A DNA stretch of 13,425 nucleotides from DATCVA01 sp036567205. Lineage in GTDB: Bacteria > Pseudomonadota > Gammaproteobacteria > Burkholderiales > Burkholderiaceae_B. The stretch is taken from NCBI GenBank assembly GCA_036567205.1, contig DATCVA010000237.1, positions 1 to 13,425 of the forward strand, given 5' to 3'. The notes below the pieces were generated by a model. It did no database searches, was not told the origin of the DNA, and was given only the letters and a program-made list of their open reading frames with translations. Positions 1-7,916 of this stretch are shown one piece after another; within the stretch, counting starts at the first letter, position 1, and each line of letters starts with the position of its first letter. Made by a program: the position numbers and the translations under genes.

Positions 1-243
1 CGCCACAGGCTTGGCTCCCATGGCAGCCAGGTCGGACAAATTAACCGCTAGTGCCTTGTGCCCCAGGGTACTGGGATCGACGTCCGCAAAAAAATGCCGA
101 CCTTCGATAAGAAGGTCGGTACTTGTGGCCAACTGAAAGCCGGGACGCACGGGAAGTAGCGCACAATCGTCGCCCACCCCTAAAAATCCAGTCGGCGCCG
201 GCCTTGAAAAATACCGGGCAATGAGATCGAATTCGTTAGCCAC
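1..243 (-). CDS. thiL: Thiamine-monophosphate kinase, N-terminal part (runs off the left edge)
   Basis: ThiL phosphorylates thiamine monophosphate to thiamine diphosphate with ATP, the last step of thiamine cofactor synthesis in the cytoplasm. Only the first 81 residues are in the window; the frame is open to base 1. They show the PurM/AIRS-type N-terminal fold signatures: an opening NEFDLIARYF, the metal/nucleotide motif GVGDDCALL at about residues 22-30, TDLLIEGRHF at 42-51 and NLSDLAAMGA at 68-77. I chose a GTG start at 243 because an in-frame stop (the nusB TAG at 261-259) lies just upstream and no ATG sits between; a GAGAG stretch precedes it. It starts 15 bases after nusB ends, so it is probably the fourth gene of the ribBA-ribH-nusB-thiL cluster. 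The identity rests on family motifs and the conserved order; the start codon is less sure. Confidence 0.9.
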   Translation of the reverse strand, partial: MANEFDLIARYFSRPAPTGFLGVGDDCALLPVRPGFQLATSTDLLIEGRHFFADVDPSTLGHKALAVNLSDLAAMGAKPVA

Positions 244-258
244 CAGGCTCTCGACAGG

Positions 259-795
259 CTAGCGACGCGCCGCGGCTTGAACCTCGGTAGGCCGAACATC
301 GGCCGCCATTTTGTCGAGCACGCCATTCACAAACTTGAAGCCATCGGTTCCCCCGAACGACTTAGCCAATTCAACTGCTTCGTTGATGGCTACTTTATAC
401 GGCACCTCGAGGTGATGGATGAGTTCGTAACTGCCAATAAGCAAAATGCCGTGTTCAATAGGCGAAAGCTCTTCGAGCGGACGGTCGATATATGGCGTAA
501 ACCGGTCGCGTAACCCCGGCGCCTCGCGCACCACACCATGCAGCAAAGTTTTAAACCAGGTGGCATCAGCTTCCTGGAATTCTTCGTCATCACGGATATG
601 GGCGTCGATTTCGCCCGTTTCCTGCACACCCTCGCCGCCGCGCAATAACCACGCGTAAACGCCCTGCAAGGCGAATTCGCGAGCGCGTCGCCGTGCGCTA
701 CGTGAATTGGGGCGCTGCGTCGCTGCGCCCGAAGGCGCCCCAGCTGTTCTATTCTTCGTCAAGATCTTCGTCCTCGTCGTCCTCGTAATCTTCAT
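259..795 (-). CDS. nusB: Transcription antitermination factor NusB
   Basis: NusB binds boxA RNA together with NusE (ribosomal protein S10) and helps RNA polymerase read through rRNA operons. The 178-residue frame carries the all-helical NusB fold from about residue 33: SARRRAREFALQGVYAWLL, then the C-terminal helices with RPLEELSPIEHGILLIGSYEL, PYKVAINEAVELAKSFGG and DGFKFVNGVLDKMA. The first ~32 residues are a basic, poorly conserved-looking extension. The ATG at 795 places the first 47 bases inside the end of ribH in another frame. A TTG at 762, behind a GAGG sequence, would give 167 residues and a smaller overlap, so the start is uncertain. It sits between ribH and thiL and is probably translated from the rib transcript. 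The family assignment is secure. Confidence 0.93.
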   Translation of the reverse strand: MKITRTTRTKILTKNRTAGAPSGAATQRPNSRSARRRAREFALQGVYAWLLRGGEGVQETGEIDAHIRDDEEFQEADATWFKTLLHGVVREAPGLRDRFTPYIDRPLEELSPIEHGILLIGSYELIHHLEVPYKVAINEAVELAKSFGGTDGFKFVNGVLDKMAADVRPTEVQAAARR

Positions 796-1276
796 CGTCG
801 TCTTCGTCTTCCGACTCGGGTTCGAGCACGGCTACGAGGTTGGCCATTTCTACGGCGGAACGTGCGCAATCGCGGCCCTTGTCCGCAGCACGTGCCTTGG
901 CCTGTTCTTCGGTATCGGTTGTTAAAACGCCATTGGCCACCGGAATGCCTGTTTCAAGCGCCACGCGGCTAATCGCCTGCGCGCTTTCGTTGCTGACAAT
1001 TTCGAAGTGGTAAGTATCGCCGCGGATAACAGCACCTAAAGCGATCAAGGCATCGAACTCGAATGTCTCTGCCATTTGGGCCAGCGTCACACCCAACTCG
1101 AGTGCTCCGGGTACCGAAACGACCATTACGTCGCGTTCATCGACGCCCAGCTCAGCCAATTCGGCCAGGCAAGCGTCCAGTTCGGCCAGGCCGATTTCCT
1201 CGTTGAAACGAGCGCGGATAATGCCTAAATGCAGACCTTCTCCGTTTAAATCGGGAGACAAAGTATAAGGGTTCAT
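749..1276 (-). CDS. ribH: 6,7-dimethyl-8-ribityllumazine synthase
   Basis: RibH condenses 5-amino-6-ribitylamino-uracil with 3,4-dihydroxy-2-butanone 4-phosphate to give lumazine, the penultimate riboflavin step. The 175 residues show the family marks in order: GIIRARFNEEI (about 18-28), VPGALELG (55-62), LGAVIRGDTYHFEIVSNESA (80-99) with the probable catalytic His at 90, and GIPVANGVLTTDTEEQA (110-126). After residue 151 the protein ends in an acidic tail in which 18 of the last 20 residues are Asp or Glu. It starts 15 bases after ribBA and has a clear AGGAA ribosome site at 1290-1286, nine bases before the ATG, which supports this start. Its substrate comes directly from the upstream ribBA product. 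Its last 47 bases overlap the nusB frame if nusB starts at 795. Confidence 0.96.
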   Translation of the reverse strand: MNPYTLSPDLNGEGLHLGIIRARFNEEIGLAELDACLAELAELGVDERDVMVVSVPGALELGVTLAQMAETFEFDALIALGAVIRGDTYHFEIVSNESAQAISRVALETGIPVANGVLTTDTEEQAKARAADKGRDCARSAVEMANLVAVLEPESEDEDDDEDYEDDEDEDLDEE

Positions 1277-1291
1277 AGTCAGTAGTTCCTG

Positions 1292-2461
1292 TTAGGCAGT
1301 GGGAAGAGGTTCACTATCGTAACCCGTGATGGTTAATGAAAAGCCCGTCATGCTGGGCATTTTTCGAGGCCGCGCCAACAAACGCGCACGTCCGACGTTC
1401 AGATCGCGCATAATTTGTGCGCCTATGCCATACGTACGAAGGTCGAAACGATTTTCACTGCTAGGCGCGGTTTCATCGTGCGCACGATTCCAGGCATCGA
1501 ATTGATTAAAGACCTGCTCGGCCGAACCCTGGCAATTCATAAGAATAAGCACACCCGACGGGGCGGCCACAATCGCTTTGAGGGCACTGGCTACGGTCCA
1601 GCTATGCCCGCTGACGTCTTCAGATAGCACGTCAAGCATAGTCGTGGGTTCATGTACCCGCACCAGGGTTTCGGCTTCGGGGGTAATCGTGCCATGTACC
1701 AGCGCCAAATGGGGGGCCCCCGACGCGCGGTCACGATACGCAACGGCCAGGAATTCGCCCCAGGCGGTTTGCATGGTGCGCTCGGCAACACGCTCGACCA
1801 TGGACTCGTGTTCGCTGCGGTATTGAATAAGGTCGGCAATAGTGCCTATTTTTAGCCCATGCTCGCGTGCGAAAATCTTTAAGTCGGGTAGCCGGGCCAT
1901 GGCACCATCGGGCTTAAGAATTTCGCAAATAACCGCAGCCGGCGTCAGTCCGGCCAGGGCGGTGAAATCACACCCTGCTTCCGTATGGCCGGCCCGCACC
2001 AGCACGCCGCCGCGCACGGCCTGCACTGGAAAAATATGCCCCGGTTGCACGAGGTCGCTTGGCTTGGCGTCGCGAGCCACCGCCACTTGAATGGTACGGG
2101 CGCGGTCGGCGGCGGAAATGCCGGTCTCCACCCCTTCGGCAGCTTCGATCGACATAGTAAAGTTGGTGCCGAAACGCGTACCGTTGCGGCTGGCCATAAG
2201 AGGCAGTTCAAGCTGGCGGCAACGCTCTTCGGTAAGGGTCAAGCACACCAGTCCGCGCGCATGAGTGACCATAAAATTAATGGCCTCGGGCGTTACGTAT
2301 TCGGCGGCCATGACAAGATCGCCTTCGTTTTCCCGGTCTTCTTCATCGACCAGAATAACCAACCTGCCTGCGCGCAGCTCGGCAATAATTTCGGGTACAG
2401 GCGAAATATCGTAAGACTGGGTGCTATCGGAATCCAGTGGCTGAATGTGGCTCATGTGCAT
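1292..2461 (-). CDS. ribBA: 3,4-dihydroxy-2-butanone 4-phosphate synthase with a degenerate GTP cyclohydrolase II domain
   Basis: The N-terminal half (about residues 20-225) is RibB, which turns ribulose 5-phosphate into the four-carbon precursor used by RibH. VDEEDRENEGDLVMAAE (38-54) holds the acidic metal-binding and catalytic residues, and GHTEAGCDFTALAGL (158-172) holds the conserved His. The C-terminal part (about 226-389) has the RibA fold outline, for example LVRVH at 266-270 and RTYGIGAQIMRDL at 342-354. However, the three zinc-binding Cys of GTP cyclohydrolase II and its RQEGRGIGL-type loop are missing. I therefore predict only the RibB activity; a separate RibA should exist elsewhere. 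RibBA proteins with a RibA-like second half are known from beta- and gammaproteobacteria. A second ATG at 2455 is an equally possible start, as neither has a strong ribosome site. It is the first gene of the cluster. Confidence 0.93.
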   Translation of the reverse strand: MHMSHIQPLDSDSTQSYDISPVPEIIAELRAGRLVILVDEEDRENEGDLVMAAEYVTPEAINFMVTHARGLVCLTLTEERCRQLELPLMASRNGTRFGTNFTMSIEAAEGVETGISAADRARTIQVAVARDAKPSDLVQPGHIFPVQAVRGGVLVRAGHTEAGCDFTALAGLTPAAVICEILKPDGAMARLPDLKIFAREHGLKIGTIADLIQYRSEHESMVERVAERTMQTAWGEFLAVAYRDRASGAPHLALVHGTITPEAETLVRVHEPTTMLDVLSEDVSGHSWTVASALKAIVAAPSGVLILMNCQGSAEQVFNQFDAWNRAHDETAPSSENRFDLRTYGIGAQIMRDLNVGRARLLARPRKMPSMTGFSLTITGYDSEPLPTA

Positions 2462-2484
2462 AAGGCTCAGTGTAAAGTTAGCTA

Positions 2485-2592
2485 ATTTTAACGCCTGTGT
2501 GAATAGGTTTCTTCGATATTGTCGCCTAAACTGCGCGCGCGCGTACGCTGAACGCTAAAATCGTCATTCTCAATACCAATCAATCGTGTCAA
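2485..2592 (-). promoter_or_regulatory. Possible ribBA promoter elements
   Basis: Read on the minus strand, a perfect TTGACA lies at 2592-2587, inside the inverted repeat at 2580-2608, but no good -10 box follows at normal spacing (GAGAAT after 15 bases is the best). Nearer the gene, TAAAAT at 2490-2485 resembles a -10 box, about 24 bases before the ATG, with no good -35 box. Neither pair is convincing alone. I see no FMN riboswitch core in the 172-base gap. Confidence 0.2.
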
Positions 2593-2608
2593 ACACAGGT
2601 ACGATTGA
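2580..2608. promoter_or_regulatory. Operator-like inverted repeat between ribBA and the IclR gene
   Basis: TCAATCGT at 2580-2587 and ACGATTGA at 2601-2608 form a perfect 8-bp inverted repeat with a 13-bp spacer, so the arms are 21 bp apart centre to centre, about two helical turns. The right arm ends 25 bp before the IclR-type gene's ATG. This suits a dimeric DNA-binding protein, and self-regulation by the adjacent IclR regulator is the simplest guess. Binding is an inference from position and symmetry. Confidence 0.45.
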
Positions 2609-2633
2609 CTAACTTTGACTTGCCGTACACCTC

Positions 2634-3443
2634 ATGCCTGAAAATAAATCTCGCGCAAACGCCAACGATGGCCGGCGCAGCATCCAGTCGGTCGAAACCG
2701 GCTTTCCGCTGCTGGCAGCACTGGTCGATGCCGGAGTTCCGCTAACGCTGCGCGATCTGGCCCAACGCGCCGGAATGACCTCCGCCAAAGCACACCCCTA
2801 CCTGGTCAGCTTTACCCGTGTCGAATTGGTACAGCAGGACGCATCCACCGGACAATACGAATTAGGTTCCTTCGCGCTGCAAATGGGTCTGGTCAGCTTG
2901 CAGCGCCTGGATCCTGTACGCATTGCCCTGCCCTACGTCAACCAGTTGGCAAGCCAAATCGGACACACCCTGGCAATAGCCGTACTGGGCTCGCATGGCC
3001 CCACCATGATTCACATTTGCGAAGCCAGCTATCCGGTACATGTCAATATGCGCAAAGGGACGGTGATGTCGATGCTGCACACTGCCACAGGACACGTCTT
3101 TGCCACCTGGCTGCCGCCGCAGATAGCACAGCACTACATCGAACGCGAGGCGGGCGATAAGGCAGTGGTCACCAGTGTTGGCCAGGTAACACCCAGCGCC
3201 GAAGCGCTGCAGAAGCAATTGACCGAAATCAGGCGGCGCGGCATTGCCCGCGCCCTGGGCAACCCGCTTCCGGGCGTCGATGCTTTTTCCGTGCCGGTAT
3301 TCGACCACTCTGGCAATGTAACGCTGGCGCTGACCAGCCTTGGACCAAGTTCTTTATTTGACTCCACCTGGGACAGTCCAATCGCCGCCGCACTTAAACA
3401 GTGCGCAGACACCATTTCGAAAAAACTTGGATTTCGACCCTAG
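2634..3443 (+). CDS. IclR-family transcriptional regulator
   Basis: This is a one-component DNA-binding regulator of 269 residues, close to the family's usual 250-280. An N-terminal winged helix-turn-helix spans about residues 16-80: SIQSVETGFPLLAALVDAG, the helix-turn-helix TLRDLAQRAGMTSAKAHPYL (38-57) and the wing ending GQYELG (73-78). The rest is the IclR effector-binding domain, with MGLVSLQRLDPVRIALPYVN and, near the end, GIARALGNPLPGVDAFSVPV followed by FDHSGNVTLALTSLG, the typical closing region. It stands alone, divergent from ribBA, without an adjacent catabolic operon, so its ligand and targets cannot be inferred. The ATG lacks a clear Shine-Dalgarno sequence. The stop codon falls inside the 12-bp palindrome at 3436-3447. 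The upstream inverted repeat may mediate autoregulation. Confidence 0.9.
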   Translation: MPENKSRANANDGRRSIQSVETGFPLLAALVDAGVPLTLRDLAQRAGMTSAKAHPYLVSFTRVELVQQDASTGQYELGSFALQMGLVSLQRLDPVRIALPYVNQLASQIGHTLAIAVLGSHGPTMIHICEASYPVHVNMRKGTVMSMLHTATGHVFATWLPPQIAQHYIEREAGDKAVVTSVGQVTPSAEALQKQLTEIRRRGIARALGNPLPGVDAFSVPVFDHSGNVTLALTSLGPSSLFDSTWDSPIAAALKQCADTISKKLGFRP

Positions 3444-3468
3444 GGTCATGTCTGGACGAGACCCTAGG
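3436..3468. repeat. Palindrome plus inverted/direct repeat at the end of the IclR gene
   Basis: GACCCTAGGGTC at 3436-3447 is a perfect 12-bp palindrome that includes the gene's TAG stop. GACCCTAGG recurs at 3460-3468, 24 bp further on. The copies can be read as direct repeats, or as a 9-bp stem (CCTAGGGTC with GACCCTAGG) around a 12-base loop. No T-run follows, so it is not a standard intrinsic terminator. A protein-binding site or a factor-assisted RNA hairpin are both possible. Confidence 0.5.
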
Positions 3469-3488
3469 CATAAAATACCTGGACGCCT

Positions 3489-3507
3489 GGGCTTAAGGCC
3501 CCCTTTT
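3489..3507 (+). terminator. Weak terminator-like hairpin after the IclR gene
   Basis: GGGC (3489-3492) can pair with GCCC (3498-3501) around a five-base loop, and the sequence CCTTTT follows. The stem is only four pairs, so this is a weak candidate. A further A/T inverted repeat, AAAAAC (3541-3546) and GTTTTT (3552-3557), lies downstream and runs into a seven-T tract. Confidence 0.25.
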
Positions 3508-3573
3508 GATCAATGTTGCTGATTTTGGCCCCGCTGTCATAAAAACGTCATGTTTTTTTGCGCATGAACCGGC

Positions 3574-3579
3574 TATTAT
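3574..3579 (+). promoter_or_regulatory. Possible -10 box for the CYTH-CHAD gene
   Basis: TATTAT matches five of six bases of the sigma-70 -10 consensus and lies 29 bases before the gene's ATG. There is no good -35 box at 16-18 bases upstream, where a T-run occurs instead, so the call is tentative. Confidence 0.25.
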
Positions 3580-3608
3580 GTTGCGACTTGTCTGCATAGG
3601 CGTACAAA

Positions 3609-5207
3609 ATGATAGAGCGTGAACTGAACTTGCATGTGCCAGCAACCGTCCGGGCCGCAATCGGCAAAACATTACGGGCACAAAAAGCCAAGAAACAGTC
3701 ATTGCAAGCGCGCTATTTCGACACACCTGGCCGCGAGCTGGCGCACGCAAAAATAGCTTTGCGCCTTCGCCTTGAAGGCACGCAATGGGTGCAGACACTT
3801 AAAAGCCCTGGCGCCGACGCCCTTTCCCGTATTGAACTAAACCAGCCCCGGCCCGAGCCCACTCTGGACTTATCAATTTACAAGGGCACTCCGGCCGAGA
3901 GTGCTTTATCGCGCCTTAAAGGCCCGCTAGCTCTGCGCTTTGAAACCAAGGTAACGCGGCTGACCCAGCAAGTTCAATTGCCCGACGCCGTCATCGAAAT
4001 AGCCTACGACCAAGGAACCGTCTGTGCTGACGAGCTGGAACTGCCCATTAGCGAAATCGAATTCGAGCTAATTTCAGGCAATAGCGATGCTATTTTTACG
4101 ATAGGCGCACAATGGATACAACAATATGGGCTGATTATTGACTTGCGCAGCAAAGCGGAGCGCGGCGACATCCTGGCCAAAATCGCGCAAAGCGACAAAG
4201 AGCAAAGCGATACCATGCCCTGCCAAAAACCCCGCGCCGGCGAACGAGCCGAACAGCTAGCCAGGCCACGCCGTGCCGCCCCTGCGAATCTCACGCCCAA
4301 GATGAGCATAGCCGAAGCTTACCTGGCTTGCGCCAATGAATGCTTGAATCAAATTATTCGCAATACCGCGTTTGCGGCCGGAGTGGACGCTGCACACGCA
4401 GCTGAAGCCCTTCAGGCCGAACACATACATCAATTGCGCGTAGGTATTCGCCGTTTACGCTCATGTTGGAAACTCTTCAGTGGGTGGATAGCTCCCATTG
4501 ACGAATCCCTTAGCGTAGCTTTGCAAAAAAACTTTGTTTTACTTGGGGAAACGCGTGATCTGGACGTTGTCAAGCTGGCCGTTGCACCCCAACTCAAACT
4601 AGCGAACATGCCCGACTGTCAATTGCCGCCTGCCGCGCCAAACGCTCCGCCGGCAGACAATATTGCCGCAAGCCCCGAATTCCAGATCACATTGCTCGGA
4701 CTGCTAAAAAATCTTGTGACCCAGGGTGAAATGGCCGGCGCCTGCGTTGCCCCTTCTGCCAAGCACAAAAAAACAGGCGCCCCTCAAAAAACGCCAGTTG
4801 AAGCGACAACAGCTCCTTTACAACTGAAACGCGCCCTGGCAAAGCGCCTTAACGACTGGCTTGAAAAAATAACGGCCCGCGGCGTCCACTTTGATCAGTT
4901 ACCGATTGACGAGCAACACGACCTGCGAAAGATGGTGAAGCGTTTGCGCTATAGCCTGGACTTCTCAGAGGGCGCTCTGACCGGACGAAATCTGGATCCG
5001 TGGCACAACGGCCTGACGCAGACGCAGCAAGTGCTTGGCGAGCTCAATGACTTTTACATGGCCGATCATTTTTATCAGTCGCTAACGCCCACCCAGCCCG
5101 AAGCCTGGTTTGCGGTAGGATGGCTGCGCGCCAGGCAACAGCATCAAATATCCCTGGCGCAGACCATGTTTAAACGCCTGGCCCGGCTGGAACCGCTTAA
5201 AGCATAG
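3609..5207 (+). CDS. CYTH-CHAD domain protein, probable inorganic triphosphatase
   Basis: This 532-residue cytoplasmic protein has the same two-domain layout as E. coli YgiF. The CYTH domain covers about residues 1-195: opening ERELNLHV, RYFDTP (35-40), ALRLRLEG (50-57), TLKSPG (63-68), FETKVTR (111-117), ISEIEFELISGN (147-158) and SKAERG (181-186). These build the triphosphate tunnel. A charged linker (about 196-230) leads to the CHAD domain (about 231-520), a helical bundle rich in conserved His/Arg/Lys that binds polyphosphate; HQLRVGIRRLRS (274-285), LGETRDLDV (312-320) and HDLRKMVKRLRY (437-448) are its hallmarks. The usual ExExK opening reads E-R-E-L-N here, with Asn replacing Lys. A Pro/Ala/Lys-rich insert (about 335-400) interrupts the CHAD domain. 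Triphosphatase activity is inferred from the family. The gene appears to be monocistronic and converges on ftsY. Confidence 0.88.
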   Translation: MIERELNLHVPATVRAAIGKTLRAQKAKKQSLQARYFDTPGRELAHAKIALRLRLEGTQWVQTLKSPGADALSRIELNQPRPEPTLDLSIYKGTPAESALSRLKGPLALRFETKVTRLTQQVQLPDAVIEIAYDQGTVCADELELPISEIEFELISGNSDAIFTIGAQWIQQYGLIIDLRSKAERGDILAKIAQSDKEQSDTMPCQKPRAGERAEQLARPRRAAPANLTPKMSIAEAYLACANECLNQIIRNTAFAAGVDAAHAAEALQAEHIHQLRVGIRRLRSCWKLFSGWIAPIDESLSVALQKNFVLLGETRDLDVVKLAVAPQLKLANMPDCQLPPAAPNAPPADNIAASPEFQITLLGLLKNLVTQGEMAGACVAPSAKHKKTGAPQKTPVEATTAPLQLKRALAKRLNDWLEKITARGVHFDQLPIDEQHDLRKMVKRLRYSLDFSEGALTGRNLDPWHNGLTQTQQVLGELNDFYMADHFYQSLTPTQPEAWFAVGWLRARQQHQISLAQTMFKRLARLEPLKA

Positions 5208-5217
5208 GAACTGGCCA

Positions 5218-5239
5218 GAGCGGCCCACAGGCCGCGCTC
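5218..5239. terminator. GC-rich hairpin between the convergent CYTH-CHAD and ftsY genes
   Basis: GCGGCC (5220-5225) pairs with GGCCGC (5230-5235) around a CACA loop, and GAG/CTC just outside can extend it with a bulge. It lies in the 56-base gap between two convergent stop codons, where a two-way terminator is expected. No T-run follows on either strand, which lowers confidence. Confidence 0.35.
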
Positions 5240-5263
5240 ATCCCATTTCCAAATTCCCGCCTT

Positions 5264-6616
<1,353 letters not shown>

Positions 6617-6676
6617 AAGCTTTACACTACTCGAAAGTTTATTTGATTGACGCCACGTAACGTTTCCCGAATCTTA

Positions 6677-7267
6677 ATGAAGAAACATGTAGTCCGTATT
6701 GTAGGCGGTGATTACCGCCGCACCCCAATTCCTGTTGTAGACGGCGAAGGTCTGCGTCCTACGCCGGACCGCGTTCGCGAAACCCTTTATAACTGGCTGC
6801 AACACTTTTGGGCGAACGATTTCTCGCAAAAGCGAGTTCTGGACTTGTTTGCCGGAACCGGAGCTTTGGGCTTCGAGGCAGCATCCCGTGGCGTGGACCA
6901 CGTCCTGATGGTCGAGAACAACCCTTCAGCCATTGCCGCACTGCGCGCGTTAAGAACCAAGCTCAAGGCTGATCATGTCCGCATACATGCAGGCGATGCA
7001 GCGACAGTCCTTCATCGCCTGAACGCCACACCTTTCGATCTTGTTTTACTGGACCCCCCTTTTGGCAAGGGTTGGCACGACAAGCTCTGGAGCGAACTTT
7101 CTATCGCGCTTGCCCCCGATGGCCTTGTGTATGTCGAATCGGAAACCGCCATCATTCCCCCTGAATACTTCGAAGTTCTCAGGCAAAATCAGGCAGGTAG
7201 TGTGCACTTCCAGCTGCTCCGATTTGCTGCACCGCGCAAAACAGTCAATAATCCCGAAATAACTTAA
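6677..7267 (+). CDS. rsmD: 16S rRNA (guanine(966)-N(2))-methyltransferase RsmD
   Basis: RsmD methylates N2 of G966 in 16S rRNA within the assembling 30S subunit, using S-adenosylmethionine. From the ATG at 6677 the protein has 196 residues, near the usual 185-200, and begins KKHVVRIVGGDYRRTPIPV, where the family normally starts. It continues with LRPTPDRVRETLYNWL, the SAM-binding VLDLFAGTGALGFEAASRG and the catalytic loop VLLDPPFGKG (the DPPF/NPPY type of amino-methyltransferases). The frame is open further upstream to a TTG at 6647, which would add ten unconserved-looking residues; I prefer the ATG. It is divergent from ftsY across a 60-base gap and is followed 70 bases later by coaD, a conserved neighbourhood in this group. 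Confidence 0.94.
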   Translation: MKKHVVRIVGGDYRRTPIPVVDGEGLRPTPDRVRETLYNWLQHFWANDFSQKRVLDLFAGTGALGFEAASRGVDHVLMVENNPSAIAALRALRTKLKADHVRIHAGDAATVLHRLNATPFDLVLLDPPFGKGWHDKLWSELSIALAPDGLVYVESETAIIPPEYFEVLRQNQAGSVHFQLLRFAAPRKTVNNPEIT

Positions 7268-7337
7268 ACAAATAAGCTTAAATTAATCCTCTGGCCAGCC
7301 AGGGACTTTAAACACTTACCCCCAACTCGGAATCTGC

Positions 7338-7847
7338 ATGAAAACTGTCGTCTACCCCGGAACATTCGATCCGCTGACACGAGGCCACGAAGACCTGGTA
7401 CGCCGTGCCGCCAGTCTATTCGACCATGTAGTAGTGGGCGTTGCACACAGCCCCAATAAAAGACCGTTCTTTACTGTTGACGAACGTCTTGAAATTGCGC
7501 AAGAGGTCCTAGGCCATTATCCCAACGTCGAAGTCAAAAGTTTTGCCGGCCTGCTCAAAGATTTTGTACGCGAGCAAAACGCCCGTGTCATTGTACGAGG
7601 CTTGCGCGCGGCTTCCGACTTCGAATATGAATTTCAGATGGCGGGAATGAACCGGCACTTGCTTCCCGAAGTGGAAACTTTGTTCATGACGCCATCGGAT
7701 CAGTACCAGTTTATTTCGGGCACCATTGTGCGTGAAATTGCCATATTGGGCGGCGATGTCAGCAAGTTTGTATTCCCGTCGGTAGAACGATGGCTGCACA
7801 GCAAGGCTAAAAGTTTTCGCGAAGCTCAAGAGCAAGCCAAGCCGTAA
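7338..7847 (+). CDS. coaD: Phosphopantetheine adenylyltransferase
   Basis: CoaD transfers AMP from ATP to 4'-phosphopantetheine, forming dephospho-CoA, the penultimate step of coenzyme A synthesis. The 169-residue length is typical. The nucleotidyltransferase motif YPGTFDPLTRGHEDL (6-20) has the T/HxGH signature with His17. VRGLRAASDFEYEFQMAGMN (86-105) is the conserved substrate and hexamer-contact region, and FISGTIVREIAILGG (125-139) is the closing nucleotide-binding motif, with Gly where many enzymes have a second Ser (ISST). It lies 70 bases after rsmD and 69 before the ferredoxin gene on the same strand, and may be co-transcribed with both. The Shine-Dalgarno sequence is weak (CGGAA, nine bases before the ATG at most). 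Confidence 0.96.
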   Translation: MKTVVYPGTFDPLTRGHEDLVRRAASLFDHVVVGVAHSPNKRPFFTVDERLEIAQEVLGHYPNVEVKSFAGLLKDFVREQNARVIVRGLRAASDFEYEFQMAGMNRHLLPEVETLFMTPSDQYQFISGTIVREIAILGGDVSKFVFPSVERWLHSKAKSFREAQEQAKP

Positions 7848-7849
7848 TT

Positions 7850-7861
7850 AGCCTGCAGGCT
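7850..7861. repeat. 12-bp perfect palindrome after coaD
   Basis: AGCCTGCAGGCT is self-complementary and begins two bases after the coaD stop. As RNA it could form only a four-pair stem around TGCA, and no T-run follows, so its role is unclear. It could also be chance. Confidence 0.4.
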
Positions 7862-7916
7862 CGTCAGGGATTACACTAAGTCTTTTAGTCTATTTGTTTT
7901 CCCGGGAAGTAGAGTC

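Noticed and set aside
1985..2485. 166-codon plus-strand frame opposite ribBA
   Set aside because: It mirrors the conserved RibB domain, and the product shows no family features.
2462..2633. FMN riboswitch upstream of ribBA
   Set aside because: Flavin genes often have one, but the conserved RFN core segments are not recognisable on the minus strand of this 172-base gap.
2862..3308. 148-codon minus-strand frame opposite the IclR gene
   Set aside because: It is antisense to a clear IclR coding region and has no motif of its own.
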